NCBI GenBank assembly: GCA_963844055.1
Contig: CAWJMN010000001.1
Coordinates: 992,001-1,056,000, forward strand
Reading direction: 5' to 3'
Length of the DNA: 64,000 nucleotides
Origin: CAWJMN01 sp963844055
Lineage (GTDB): Bacteria; Planctomycetota; Planctomycetia; Pirellulales; Pirellulaceae
A model generated the notes under the pieces. That model ran no database searches. It saw only the letters and a program-made list of their open reading frames with translations, and was not told the origin of the DNA. The position numbers and the translations under genes are program-made. The number at the start of each line of letters is the position of its first letter. Within the stretch, counting starts at the first letter, position 1. Below are positions 50,138 through 60,406 of this stretch, in pieces.

Positions 50138-50242
50138 GGTGGTCTCACTGATGGATTTCGTTTCCCCATGCACCTGCTTCCTTGTTTATAATCTGCAACT
50201 GAGGTACATCTCTATCCCTATTTGCGAAGAAGACTTCCTGCC

Positions 50243-51214
50243 ATGGTTCACTTGCCAACCTTCAACCGCCGTGACGCGTTAGCCGCACTGGCAGCTTCCT
50301 CGGCTTTGACGCTAATCCCTGGTATTGGCTTGACGGCCGAAGGTAAGCCGGCAGGCGCTGGTCCGTACTTGTTCAGCTATTTCAAAGACAACGGCCAGGA
50401 TGGGTTGCACCTTGCCTATAGCATGGATGGGCTTACCTGGAAGGCGCTGAATGGAGATAAGCCGCTGACCTCGCCAGCGGTTGGTGGCAAGTTGATGCGT
50501 GATCCCTCGATTGTCCAGGGGCCCGATGGCGTGTTCCACATGGTTTGGTCTAGCGGTTGGGCCGATCGTGGTTTTGGTTACGCTTCGTCCAAGGATTTGA
50601 TTCACTGGAGCGAACATCGGTACATCCCGGTGAATGAAAAGATTGCTGGCGCAAACAATACTTGGGCGCCGGATATGTTTTACGACGGGGCCACCAAGCA
50701 GTTCATCATGGTGTTTGCCACAACGATTGTTGGCAAGTTTCCCGAGACGGATAAAGTGGGAGACCAGAACCATCGCCAGTATGCGGTGACAACGAAGGAC
50801 TTCGTCACGTTTTCAGAACCGAGCCTGTTTTTCAATCCAGGCTACAACTGCATTGATGGAACCCTGTTTGCCACCGATCGAGGGCTAACGTTCATCTACA
50901 AGGATGAACGGCCCCAGGGGAAACGCCTGCATGCGGTTACGAGCGCTGGGATTGGTAAGCCTTGGTCGCAGCCGGGAAAGCCGATACTGGAACGCGACTG
51001 GATTGAAGGTCCTACGGTGCTTAAGGTAGGAAATGTTTGGCGGCTCTACTTCGATCTTTACAACAAAGGTCGGTATGGCGGCGCCGAAAGCAAAGATGGA
51101 GTTCACTGGGAAGATATCTCGGACAAGATTTCCCTTCCCCCAGGCGCTCGGCATGGAACTGCGTTTGCGGTTTCGCAAGCAATGCTTGATAGCCTTTTAA
51201 AGCTTTCGCAATAA
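50243..51214 (+). CDS. Exported GH43-like five-bladed propeller protein
   Basis: A 323-residue protein with a Tat-type signal, FNRRDALAALAASSALTLIPG. The mature chain has repeated blade motifs: LHLAYSMDGLTWKALNG, MRDPSIVQGPDGVFHMVWSSGW, RGFGYASSKDLIHWSEH, NTWAPDMFYDGATKQFIMVFATT, YAVTTKDFVTFSEP and YGGAESKDGVHWEDIS. The Asp of RDPS and the WAPD pair fit the GH43/GH62/GH32 propeller and arabinosidase-like proteins. A role in plant- or algal-polysaccharide breakdown is inferred. The MVH start is used; an earlier GAAGAAGA may serve as ribosome binding site. Confidence 0.75.
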   Translation: MVHLPTFNRRDALAALAASSALTLIPGIGLTAEGKPAGAGPYLFSYFKDNGQDGLHLAYSMDGLTWKALNGDKPLTSPAVGGKLMRDPSIVQGPDGVFHMVWSSGWADRGFGYASSKDLIHWSEHRYIPVNEKIAGANNTWAPDMFYDGATKQFIMVFATTIVGKFPETDKVGDQNHRQYAVTTKDFVTFSEPSLFFNPGYNCIDGTLFATDRGLTFIYKDERPQGKRLHAVTSAGIGKPWSQPGKPILERDWIEGPTVLKVGNVWRLYFDLYNKGRYGGAESKDGVHWEDISDKISLPPGARHGTAFAVSQAMLDSLLKLSQ

Positions 51215-51357
51215 AGGGGCTGCTCTGTCGTTTTGGCATAGGCGGGCTATTCTGTCATCCGTAGCTCCGCCCTTGCGATTGGGTTGGTTTCGTCCTGTCC
51301 AAATTGGACGATCGACGACCAGTCCATGTGTGCCGCTTCGCACAAATTCGGGCGATA

Positions 51358-51708
51358 CTAGTACCCGCCAACTTGGACTCTTACACCAGGTCCGCCGTAA
51401 TAGAAGCTGTTGCCGTACCCGCCATATCCACCGTAGCCGCCACCATAGGGGTAGCCATAGTTGTACGGGCGACTGTAGTAACCGCCGTAATACGGACGAT
51501 TGTAGCCACCGTAATAGGAGCGGTTATAGCCGCCATAGTATGGGCGATTGTAGCCGCCGTAGTACGGACGATAGGCACGATTACCTCCAACATATACGCC
51601 AACACCACCGTAGCCGCGACGTGGGCCGCGTGCCTCGGCATTTTGGGCAAATAAGGTACCGCCGACAACCGCTGCCAGCAATGCAATCGATAGCATGAAT
51701 GGTTTCAT
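51358..51708 (-). CDS. Exported Gly/Tyr-rich tandem-repeat protein
   Basis: A 116-residue protein with signal peptide 1-24 (LLAAVVGGTLFAQNAEA). The mature part is Gly, Tyr, Arg and Asn only in long stretches, with tandem eight-residue repeats NR(P/S)YYGGY at about 44-75 followed by YGYPYGGGYGGYGGYGN. This low-complexity composition recalls structural or adhesive proteins; an enzyme role is unlikely. AGGAG precedes the ATG at six bases, an unusually strong ribosome binding site for this window. A small-scale repeat expansion is visible in the DNA. Confidence 0.8.
   Translation of the reverse strand: MKPFMLSIALLAAVVGGTLFAQNAEARGPRRGYGGVGVYVGGNRAYRPYYGGYNRPYYGGYNRSYYGGYNRPYYGGYYSRPYNYGYPYGGGYGGYGGYGNSFYYGGPGVRVQVGGY
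51475..51580 (-). repeat. 24-bp tandem repeats coding NR(P/S)YYGGY
   Basis: About four imperfect copies of a 24-bp unit (core attgtagccgccgtagta on the plus strand) lie head to tail, in frame with the Gly/Tyr-rich protein. Copies differ at a few third positions. Confidence 0.75.
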
Positions 51709-51985
51709 AGCTGTTCTCCTTCGAGATAGGTGATATCCACAGGGGCCAGAGAAGCCAGCCTCACAGTTGTATTAAGTAATGCGAATGGTGTGCCAAACGG
51801 CACGGATGTTTCCATCGGATCCAGCTTGGGAAATGCAAAAAATGCTGCTCGCGCTGTGTGGTGGATGAGCAGTTTAGGAACAGGCGAACTTGCCATGCAG
51901 TTCAGCGAACTTGCGAATCCCATAGTTCGAACGTAGTATGGTCGGAAAGATTACGAAAAATGAAGCAACCTATTGCCCAAAGCTT

Positions 51986-52573
51986 ATGAGCTCTAATTCC
52001 CCGCCAGTCACAATTCCTCCTACTTTGACGGACCGTGTCATCACGCAGGCAATCGCCATCGTCTTTTTTGTGATCGTGCCGACGCTGATCACGCTGATGG
52101 TCCCGCTTTCGAAAATCGAATTTCGGCACACGGATTCGGGCGTAACCGCTACGGTAGAGCGCTATGTGTTGATCTTTCTACACTTTAAGACCGAGCAAGT
52201 GGTGAACGTCACCAGTGTTCGAGCGGACATCACCGCGAGAAAACGCTACCAGGGGACGTCCGAAGAACGTCGAAAAGGCCAAAAGGGGGTGCGTCTGGCG
52301 ACCGGGCAAGTGGAAATCCTTAGTGACGGTTCCGAAGTGATTGTGCAGGCGTCGCCAGAGCTGGCCAAAACGATTGCGGCCCAGTTCGACAAGTTCGCCG
52401 CCGATAAAACTGCCGAACCGATGACGTTTGATGTCTATGCTTCATGGGCTCTTTCCTACATCCTGGGCGGAGTTGCCACAGCGCTGTGCGCATTTTATGT
52501 CGTCTGTGTGGCGATAGCCGTACTTCTGTTTCCCGTCAAAATGATCTGGTCGATGATGCGGGGCCAAAGCTAA
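51986..52573 (+). CDS. Hypothetical membrane protein, 195 aa
   Basis: Two transmembrane stretches: VITQAIAIVFFVIVPTLITLMV near residues 17-38, and YILGGVATALCAFYVVCVAIAVLLF near 163-187. The central ~120 residues are polar with VERYVLIFLHFKTEQVVNVTSV and repeated DITARK/RKGQKG basic patches, probably one extracytoplasmic domain. No family is recognised. Start is uncertain: ATG at 51938 or 51986, neither with a clear ribosome binding site. The stop overlaps the stop of the convergent lipoprotein gene. Confidence 0.5.
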   Translation: MSSNSPPVTIPPTLTDRVITQAIAIVFFVIVPTLITLMVPLSKIEFRHTDSGVTATVERYVLIFLHFKTEQVVNVTSVRADITARKRYQGTSEERRKGQKGVRLATGQVEILSDGSEVIVQASPELAKTIAAQFDKFAADKTAEPMTFDVYASWALSYILGGVATALCAFYVVCVAIAVLLFPVKMIWSMMRGQS

Positions 52574-53133
52574 TTCTGCGAAGGCGTCGCTTCCGTTTCA
52601 GGCTGGTCAGCAACAGGCTCTTCGTCGATGATCCGCATGATCGCTGTCATGGATTCCGCTTGCTTGATCCGTTCACAGCGAAGCAGTTGGCGATCTTGAT
52701 CAAGATCGTGGCCTAAGTATTTGCAACGGGTGATCAGAGCTCGCGCGGATTCGATCCCCGATTCCTTCCGATGGGACAACGTAAAACGGATCGGCATTTG
52801 GCCTGTCGGGTTGGCCATAATCCACAGGCCGCCCTTCTCTCCCTGGATGTTGTTCATTTCAAAGGTCGCCCCACTGACATCAATGACGATCGGGGGATCG
52901 GAAATTGTCGTGTCGGTCAGCGGCGAGTACAGCTCTACCCGCATCCGACTTAATTCCGCTTTGTTGGCGATGACTTTGGCGCTACTTGAAATGGGACTTT
53001 TGGCCGACGTTCCCACAATCAGAACGACCGGAAACGAAAGGTCGTCGACCTGCACGGCCGTCGGTTTCCGGCTGCAACCTAGCAAAGAGCTGATCCACGC
53101 CGCACAAACCATGATCGAAAGGCATTTCATCAT
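52570..53133 (-). CDS. Hypothetical lipoprotein, 187 aa
   Basis: A lipoprotein signal peptide MMKCLSIMVCAAWISSLLGC ends in lipobox LLGC at about residue 20, followed by SRKP. The mature part is beta-rich (FPVVLIVGTSAKSPIS, RMRVELYSPLTDTTISDPPIVIDV, MPIRFTLSHRKESGIESARALI), with a charged C-terminal tail. No family is recognised. AAGG six bases upstream supports the ATG at 53131-53133. An inverted repeat lies in the 5' untranslated region. It converges with the membrane protein gene by 4 bp. Confidence 0.6.
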   Translation of the reverse strand: MMKCLSIMVCAAWISSLLGCSRKPTAVQVDDLSFPVVLIVGTSAKSPISSSAKVIANKAELSRMRVELYSPLTDTTISDPPIVIDVSGATFEMNNIQGEKGGLWIMANPTGQMPIRFTLSHRKESGIESARALITRCKYLGHDLDQDRQLLRCERIKQAESMTAIMRIIDEEPVADQPETEATPSQN

Positions 53134-53172
53134 GTCGAGCCTTGGGGATCTTTCAGAGGCGGTAGTAGCATC

Positions 53173-53202
53173 TCCCGGTACCAAACAATCGTGTGGTACC
53201 GG
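53173..53202. promoter_or_regulatory. Perfect 10-bp inverted repeat upstream of the lipoprotein gene
   Basis: Arms CCCGGTACCA and TGGTACCGGG flank a 10-base loop, 40 bp upstream of the lipoprotein start and 60 bp after the end of the beta-lactamase-family gene (53263). It may be a terminator stem without a T-tail, an RNA leader or an operator. Confidence 0.45.
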
Positions 53203-53262
53203 GGTGAAGTTTATCACTGTGCAATAGCACGCGATTTCTTCTTTGGACCAAGTAGCTTGTGC

Positions 53263-54366
53263 CTATTTGGTAGCAGCGGCCCCCTTCACGGCGAGGGCCT
53301 CGAGCGTCGCCTTGAGCTTGGCGAGTTCATCGGGGTTTTCGGCGATAGGCTCTTTCTCGATCGCGGACAGAAGGTGGTCCCAAACGACGTTTAATTGGGC
53401 CTGCATGTCGCGAGTTTCCGCTGTCATGGCGATGACCACGTCTAGTTCGGGGATTACAACGCAGAACTGGCCATTGGCGCCGTCGCCACGGAAGGCATTG
53501 TGCCGGCAGCGCCAAAACTGAAAGCCGTAGCCTTGGTCCCAGTCACGTTCGGGATTGCTACCGTTGGAAACTTGCTTGGAGGTTGCTTGCTCAATCCATT
53601 CGGCCGGAACGAGTTGCTTGTCGTTCCACTTTCCCTTTTGCAGGTAAAGCTGGCCGAACTTGGCGATGTCTTCCGTGCGGATCTTTAGGCCGAAACCACC
53701 CAGCGTGATCCCTTGCGGACTGGTCCCCCACTCCGGTGCTTCGATGCCAAGTGGTTCAAACAAACGGGGCTTGAGGTAGTTGGCCACGGTTTGCCCAGTC
53801 ACCTTTTGCACGATGGCGGAGAGCATGTAAGTAGCAGGCGTGTTGTACTTGAAGTGCGTCCCGGGCTTGTGCGGAACAGGGTGTGCCAGGAAGGTCTTCA
53901 CCCAAGGAGTTCCCTCCGAAAAACGAGCTTCGGACTCATGGCCGGTGGACATGGTTAGCAAGTCGCGCACGCGCATCGCCTTGAGATTTTCCGAAGGCTC
54001 AGCCGGAGCGTCATCGGGAAAGAACTTGAGAACTGGATCATCAATACTGAGTTTGCCATCGTTCACGGCCAATCCAACGGCGGTTGAAGTAAAGCTCTTG
54101 CTGAGCGAGTGCATAAGATGACGCTTTTCGGCCGATTCAGGCTTCCACCAACCTTCGGCAATGACTTGGCCATGGCGAACCAGCATAAAGCTGTGCATGG
54201 TGTTGACCTTTTGATCGGCCGCCTCCACAAATCCACGCACACCAGCGGACGATACCCCTTGGGATTCAGGGGTGCTACGTGGCAAGGAGGTTTCGTCAGC
54301 GGGCAAGGCGTGAGCTAGTGCCAAGCAGGCAACTAGCGCAGCAGCAAATCGAAGGGAGTGCTTCAT
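53263..54366 (-). CDS. Beta-lactamase-family serine hydrolase
   Basis: A 367-residue exported protein (signal 1-22, AAALVACLALAHALPAD). The active-site SxxK is HSLSKSFTSTAVG near residue 89, YNTPATYML carries the YxN tyrosine near 172, and HKPGTHFKYN precedes it. A late NGQFCVVIPELDVVIAMTAET would provide the third motif. These fit class C beta-lactamase/esterase EstB-like proteins with broad esterase, D-peptidase or lactone hydrolase roles. Substrate unknown. The ATG at 54364-54366 begins the signal peptide. It is 174 bp downstream of the zinc ribbon gene on the same strand, with a terminator between. Confidence 0.8.
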   Translation of the reverse strand: MKHSLRFAAALVACLALAHALPADETSLPRSTPESQGVSSAGVRGFVEAADQKVNTMHSFMLVRHGQVIAEGWWKPESAEKRHLMHSLSKSFTSTAVGLAVNDGKLSIDDPVLKFFPDDAPAEPSENLKAMRVRDLLTMSTGHESEARFSEGTPWVKTFLAHPVPHKPGTHFKYNTPATYMLSAIVQKVTGQTVANYLKPRLFEPLGIEAPEWGTSPQGITLGGFGLKIRTEDIAKFGQLYLQKGKWNDKQLVPAEWIEQATSKQVSNGSNPERDWDQGYGFQFWRCRHNAFRGDGANGQFCVVIPELDVVIAMTAETRDMQAQLNVVWDHLLSAIEKEPIAENPDELAKLKATLEALAVKGAAATK

Positions 54367-54482
54367 CGGAGGGGCCACTTCAAATGAGGGAGGAAGGTGG
54401 ATAGCAACCAACGGCCCACAATAACGGCCCCCCGAGCGCGGAACAAGATGCAGGCCCATTCCCTAGGCATGAGCGTTGCCAT

Positions 54483-54510
54483 AAAAAAGGCCCACCAAGT
54501 GAGGTGAGCC
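54483..54510 (-). terminator. Rho-independent terminator
   Basis: On the minus strand GGCTCACC-tcactt-GGTGGGCC is followed by TTTTTT. It ends the small zinc-ribbon gene at 54540. Confidence 0.8.
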
Positions 54511-54539
54511 TTGTGCTGAATAATAGATCGCAATCGCGC

Positions 54540-54761
54540 TTAGTGGGACGCGGGGGAGGGGAGTGCACCGATCAAACGCTCGGCTCGATCCAGCAGCGAA
54601 CGGCCGGGAGCATTGGCGGTGCTGCAGAGCGAATCATCCACCGCGACAAATTCCCCTTCACAATGGCGGCAGCTGACCCAACGTCCAAGATATTGGACCT
54701 TGATCTTTGCTGGCCGGCCACACGTGGGGCAGTCTTGGTAAAAGTGGAGTTCGGTCTTCAT
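54540..54761 (-). CDS. Small zinc-ribbon protein, 73 aa
   Basis: Two Cys pairs form a zinc ribbon: DCPTCGRPAKIKVQYLGRWVSCRHC. Between them the KIKVQYLGRWV strand resembles the planctomycete CxC...YLG...CxxC ribbons also seen in the 569-residue membrane protein at 20623. The C-terminal half (GRSLLDRAERLIGALP) is a helix. It may bind nucleic acid or another protein; no function is known. The ATG at 54759-54761 is used. Confidence 0.65.
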   Translation of the reverse strand: MKTELHFYQDCPTCGRPAKIKVQYLGRWVSCRHCEGEFVAVDDSLCSTANAPGRSLLDRAERLIGALPSPASH

Positions 54762-55134
54762 GGTCGTCGCCTGGAATGTCCTCAGTACCCAAAATAGAAA
54801 CGTTTGCAAACACACTTCCATAATGGTCCAAAAACCATCATGGCAAAATTACCACCCTTCCGTTTGGGTTTAAGGAAGGGAATGTTAACTTGTGGGGAAT
54901 TGGCTTGGCAAGGCCAGTGCGGCCATTGTTAAGGCAAATCCATGTGTTTTGCGGGTGATACGGCAGGGCGTTAGCCGGCAGGAATACCAGTTAACACGCC
55001 CTTGTACCTCAAAGACGTGAAGATAGCGGGAAAGGTTCGCGCGAAAGGCAAAACTGGCCGCTTGCCGGGCCCAGTTGGGCCGATTGTCTAAAATGTTCGG
55101 ACGATTGCTGGCCTTGCTGGCAGCGCCTCAGCGC
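54762..55134. other. Intergenic region, no gene seen
   Basis: About 370 bp between the zinc-ribbon start and the terminator of the haem protein gene. It should contain the zinc-ribbon promoter. No coding frame, tRNA-like fold or attC-like site was found. Confidence 0.4.
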
Positions 55135-55164
55135 AAAAAACAGCGATGGGGGGAGCCATCGCTG
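55135..55164 (-). terminator. Rho-independent terminator of the PVC haem protein
   Basis: On the minus strand ACAGCGATGG-CTCCCC-CCATCGCTGT is followed by TTTTTT, 38 bp after the stop codon at 55203. Confidence 0.85.
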
Positions 55165-55202
55165 TGGAAGAGTTTCTTTACGGACTTTCAGGCGAGCAGG
55201 GG

Positions 55203-58200
55203 TTAACGCTGCTCGGTTGCATCTGCCTTGGGCTTCTCCGCCACCTCGATGTGTGCACTCTTCCCCATATAGGCGAAGAGGTCGGAGATCTCTTCCAGGG
55301 AGAGAGTTTCCAGAAGGCCCGCAGGCATGGTGGAAACCTTGCTTGGCTTTTGTTCAACAACGTCAGCTTCGGCGACCATCACACGTTCGCCCGAGGACTG
55401 GGTAACGACAAATTCTCCCTTTGCACCCGGGGCCACGATACCAGAGATTTGGCGGCCATCTTCGGTGATGAGGACCTTCGTTACATATTGTGACGAGATC
55501 ACTTGCGATGGATGAACAACGGCTTCCAGCATCTCTTTCCGCGTGAAGCGATTGGCAACCGTGGTGAGATCAGGGCCGACGTTTTCTCCCTTTCCTTGCA
55601 TACGATGGCACTTCAGGCAGTTCGCCTTGGCAAACGCGATGGCTCCACGGGAGGCATCCCCCTTCGAGCCTTCCTCGCTTTGCAGGTGGGTTAGCAATTG
55701 CTCAAACTGGTACTTCGTTCCATCGGTAATAGGTGCGAGAACCGGTTCGGGCTCATTGGGATAGGTTGTTGTAAACCAAGCTTGCCACTTGGCAATTTGC
55801 TGTTCGTCCGTATCATCTTCCTTGACCTCTTCATCGGTCCAAAACTGGAGCAAAGCGAGCATTGGCGAAGGGTCTTTGTCCTTCAGCTTGGCACGCAACG
55901 CAAGCAGGATCAGTTGACGATAAGGATCGGACTCTTCTGGGGCTTGTGGGACTTCCATCAGCTTGACGGCGATTTCCCGTGCAGCAGCAGGTTCCAGTGC
56001 GCCCAAGCTGCGAACTAGGTATGTCCAGTTGTCTCCCGCAGGGGACTGCGCCATGCCAACGGCAATCGCTTGGCGACGTTCAGGGTCCCGTTCCCAGATT
56101 TGACGCAAGTACGCGAACGAAGCTTCTTCACCACTGCGAGCGAGAAGTGCAACGATGCCCACCTTCAGGCGTTGGTAGGAATCTCCATCTTTGCCGGCGA
56201 GTTCTTCATCGAGCTTTTTCAGCGAGGCTCAGCGAAGCGTCATCGAGCTTTTCTGGCAGGCGGTACAGGGCACCCAGGGCAGCATTGGGCAATGCGGCAC
56301 CTTGTTCGATGACCGTACGAGACTCTTCTTCGCTGAGCGACTGGGTAAAGTCACGCGTAGCATTGATGATGTAACGAGCATAGCTGCCACCTCCCTTGCG
56401 AGCATTGGCGGCTTCAAAGTACTTGATCAGCGTCATCCGCTGTGCGGTGGTCCAGCCCGATTCAAGGAACCGAAGGTGCATGGCAACATGCAGCTTTTCA
56501 TCGTCCGCCGCATCCGAATCGAGATACTCAAGGTATCGATCGATGATGCTGGAGTCTTGCATGTAAATCAAAAGGCGAGCAAGCTCACGATTCATCTTGG
56601 CTTCGCTCGCAGGGAACTCTTCCGAGAGTTGGCGGCGCAGGCCGGGAACCTCTTCAGGCTTGATATTGCCGCGAACGAGTGCCACTTCCGTCAAGCGGAG
56701 TAGGTCAATGAAGTCCTTGTCGCTAACAAAGGTGGTAAGTTGCTTGTTAACACGCTGCAGGATTGCCAGGGAGTGTTCACGCGAAGGATAGGCGGTTGCT
56801 AATGCCAAGCCACCTTGGATCAACATGCGATGGTTGTCGGATTTAAGGATGTCATCCTTCCAGTCGGCGACTGGCATCCGTTCCAGCAAGCGGCGGGCAG
56901 CCCACGCTTCAAACCGATCATCCGATGCTAGTAGCGGTTTGAGCGATTCGTAGGTCGCGGCTTGATCGGCCCGTGAAAGCGCTTCGCAAGCCTTGCGGCG
57001 TACGTTGCGATCTCCGTCGGACAGCAGAGCAATCAGTCGTTCTTGGCCTTCTTCGCTTGGATAAACGCCCATCAATTCCGCCGCCCGTGCACGAATCGAT
57101 TCGCTGGGTTGCTGGGACAAATGGACGAGTAGATCGGTTGCGGGGGCTGGGCCGTAAAGCTGCATTAGGTCGAGGGCTTGTAGGCGATACTCAGCAGGGT
57201 TGGCATTGCTTTTGGCGACGCCCGTCACGCTGCGATCCCACTTGTCACCCATTTCCAAACGAAGGGCGGCCACATTTTGACGGGCCCATGCGCTTTGGAT
57301 TTGTGGCTGACGAATGACGGCGGTGATTCCCTTGCCGATGTTGCGAACTTCGGGAGGAACTTGCCCCTTCCAGGCCACGCGGAAGATACCGCCGCTGGTT
57401 CCACGACCGCCGGTCGTAAAGTAGAGGTAACCATCCGGGCCAATGTCGAGGTCTGTCACATTAAGTGGGCTGCCTTCGACAAAGACTTCGCTGCTGGCCG
57501 AGTAGCTGGCCCCATTACGCTTCATTTGAACGGCAAGAATCTTGCCTTGTGCCCAGTCGGCCGTGAACATCACATTGTGAAACCGCGCTGGGTACATGAA
57601 GTGATGGTAGCTGACCATGCCCGTAGGCGAGCCGCGCCCTGTATCCAGGGCTGCAGGAAGGGAGTCCACAAAATACTCGGGCCAAGTGGACCAGCCACTG
57701 CGCCATCCGTATTCACCACCAGGGATGATGTGTGCCAGACGAGTAGGGCGGTACCAAACTGTTCCCAAGTCGGATTCCATGTCGGCGTCGTGGGTAAACA
57801 ATTCGCCTTCACGATTGAAGGCAATGTCGTACGGATTGCGGAGGCCACCGGCAACAACTTGGACGCCGGTCCCATCTGCATCGGTGCGAATGATCGTGCC
57901 GCCTGGTGCCTTGATGCCTACGGCATGTCCGCCTGGATCTTCGTATTTTGGGGTGAGCAAGTCGCTGTCGTAGTAGTCACGATAGGGACTGATAGGATCC
58001 ACAACTCCATCGACCGAGCCGTAATTGCCAATCAGAACGTAGATCAGGCCATCAGGTCCAAGAGCAAGTCCGTGTGCGCCATGTTCGGCAACATCGCCCT
58101 TGTATTTGAGGATCGTGCGAACATCTTCTAGCATGCCATCCTTGTCTTTGTCTGCCAAGCGATAGAGGGCAATGCCATCAGGCCCTTCTGCATTGACGAA

Positions 58201-59169
58201 GACTTCACCATTCAAAGGCAAAATGCCTTGGCAGCTTTTTACCTTGTCGCAATAGGTGCGAACAGTATCGGGGATTTGGTCATCATTGGTGTCATGCACC
58301 AGGAGTAGTGGGCCCCCTTCTTTCGAAGCGAGGATGTGCCCGAACTCATTAAATGCGAGTGCAATCAGCGAACCTGTATCTGCGTCGCCCACAACCTGTT
58401 GAACTTCAAATTCATCTTGAGCCTTAAACCGTTCTTCGCCCACCATTTCCGGAGCAGGCGTAGCGGCAGGTTCTGTTGTTCCTTCGGTGATTTCTAGATC
58501 ATCGACCTTGCCCGTTGCAGAGCCGAGCTTGGGAAGTTCCGGTGGAGGAGGCGCCGTCGCGACAGTGTCGCGGCGATCCCAAGGGGCAGTTTCACCAAGG
58601 CGACCGTAAGACTTGGCCATGGGCCAGCCGTTGTCGTTGTAGACGACCGTATTCCACAAGGGCAACGGACTGGTTTGCGTACGCCAACTGCCATCGGTTG
58701 AATAGGAGACCCAGTCCCCCTTCTTCTCTTTGACCGTTACGCGAGCGACGACGCCAGCGGTTTTGCCTTTGGTATTGGATGCCTTAATCGCAATAACGTT
58801 TGAGCCACGAATCAGTTGTTTGCCGATTTCAAAGTCGACCATTTTGCGCGAGGAGTCACCCGAACCAACGCGACGTCCATTGACGTATAGCTCATAAACG
58901 TCGTCGGCAAAAATAGAAACTTGGCCAGCTTCGGGAGCGCGAATCGAAAAGGTCTTGCGGAAGTGAACGGTAGTTCCCGCAGGAACGGCGTCTTTTTCAA
59001 ACTTGGGTGACCAAATCCACTCAGCTTCTTGGGCGTTTGCCCACGATGCCGCATTGGCAAGTACGACCACCAGTAACAGGGTGAGGATGCTCGGCGCACG
59101 CCATGCGCAGGCTGCTTGTGGAAGGCAGCGAAAGTGAGATTGGGGCCGCAGTGAGGGGCGTCGATCCAT
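55203..59169 (-). pseudogene. PVC-type membrane-bound dehydrogenase with CxxCH haem domain, one frameshift
   Basis: A large exported protein, about 1321 residues if one base is removed. The N-terminal part has a signal peptide (~20-47), a GH2-like carbohydrate-binding jelly roll (~55-200), and a six-bladed sorbosone/NHL-type dehydrogenase propeller (~250-650; EHGAHGLALGPDGLIYVLIGN, GGLRNPYDIAFNREGELF). HEAT repeats follow (~670-1000). The frame breaks at the five-T run 56215-56219; dropping one T reads ..SLAEKLDEELAGKDG and continues into more helices and a haem domain (CLKCHRMQGKGENVGPDLTTVANR, CxxCH near 1184). GAGGA supports the ATG at 59167-59169. Proposed role: periplasmic sugar or alcohol oxidation coupled to cytochrome c. 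Confidence 0.85.
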
Positions 59170-59544
59170 GACATCCTCGATCAATCGAGCAAGTTTTCCG
59201 CAGGGAGCAGATCCTTCTGTTCCCACGTTTTGACGGTTACCACGAAGCGCGCAGCACCTGCCAAAACTTCGCGGAGAATACCAGGGTCCGCCCATTAGGG
59301 GCAAGAGAGAAAAAAATCCCTAAAATTTGCGGTAGGCAGCCGATTATCAACGCCTGATTCGCCCAATGGTTCTGGGTGAAGAAACGGGGATAGGCTATTC
59401 TGGAGGAAAGTCGCTAAACTCTGGCCCCTGGTGACTTACGGTAGCCGTCTTGAGGACGCTGGCATCGCTAGCTGCCTAGATTGGTCGGTTTCCGGCGGCC
59501 AGTTGGTATTCGTTGGACGTCGCTCTTGAACTTTGGGGATGGGC
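59170..59544. other. Divergent intergenic region, no gene seen
   Basis: 375 bp between the leftward haem protein and rightward proC. Expected to contain both promoters. No hairpin with a T run and no convincing small gene was seen. Confidence 0.4.
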
Positions 59545-60352
59545 ATGGTTTCCGAAACGATTGGATTCATTGGCGCGGGACAAATGGCGCTCGCTTTGGC
59601 CAAGGGGTTTGTGGCAAAGGGTCTAGTAAAGGGGACGCAGATCGTTGCGGCCGACCCTTATCCAGCTGCCTGCACTCGTTTTGGCCAAGAGATTGCCGGG
59701 GCCAAGCTGGCGACGAATAACCTGGAGGTTTTGCAAAACGCCCAGGTGATCTTCCTTTCGGTGAAGCCGCAAGTCATGTCGCAGGTTCTGGCAGAGCTGA
59801 GCACCCAAGAGTGCCGGAAAGCTGTTCATCTCGATCGCGGCTGGCATTAACTTGGCCAAGCTGTGTGAGTCGCTCGGCTCGGGGCGTGTCATTCGTGTGA
59901 TGCCTAACACGCCCGCACTCGTAGGGCAGGGGGCGTCGGCCTATGCCATGGGAAGTGGCGCCAGCGAAGCGGATGCAAAATTAGCCGAGACGCTGCTTAA
60001 CAGTGTGGGCCTTGCGCGTAAGGTAGACGAAAAACTGTTGGACGCTGTAACAGGGCTCTCGGGTTCTGGCCCTGCCTTTGTATATTTGATGATTGAAGCG
60101 CTCAGCGATGGCGGTGTGCGCATGGGACTGCCACGCGATCTCGCAACGACCCTGGCAGCACAGACATTGCTCGGTGCGGCGCAAATGGTCGTAACGACTG
60201 GCGACCATCCCGGCGTCTTAAAAGACCGGGTGACCAGTCCTGGCGGAACGACTATCGCCGGTTTGCAAGTGCTGGAAGATCGGGGCGTGCGTGGAGCGCT
60301 AATCGGGGCGGTAGAAGCAGCGACGCGTCGCTCGATGGAGCTGGGTAAGTAA
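59545..60352 (+). pseudogene. proC: Pyrroline-5-carboxylate reductase, one frameshift
   Basis: ProC reduces 1-pyrroline-5-carboxylate to proline with NAD(P)H. The N-terminal Rossmann motif is IGFIGAGQMALALAKGF, and ILSVKPQ-like FLSVKPQVM follows. The second frame has RVIRVMPNTPALVGQGAS, DAVTGLSGSGPAFVYLMIEALSDGGVRMGLPR and the C-terminal DRVTSPGGTTIAGLQVLE, all diagnostic. The frames meet at the AAA run 59818-59820; removing one A restores ECRKLFISIAAGINLAKL and a 268-residue protein, the normal ProC length. GGGG six bases upstream supports the ATG at 59545. Confidence 0.88.
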
Positions 60353-60406
60353 AGAAGTGGTTGAGGGTCGTTGTCGGACTCTTCGGTTTTGAGTGGAGGT
60401 AGTACC

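Noticed and set aside
51475..51580. CRISPR-like regular repeats.
   Set aside because: The 24-bp units are head to tail with no spacers and code an in-frame peptide repeat, so they are a protein tandem repeat and not a CRISPR array.
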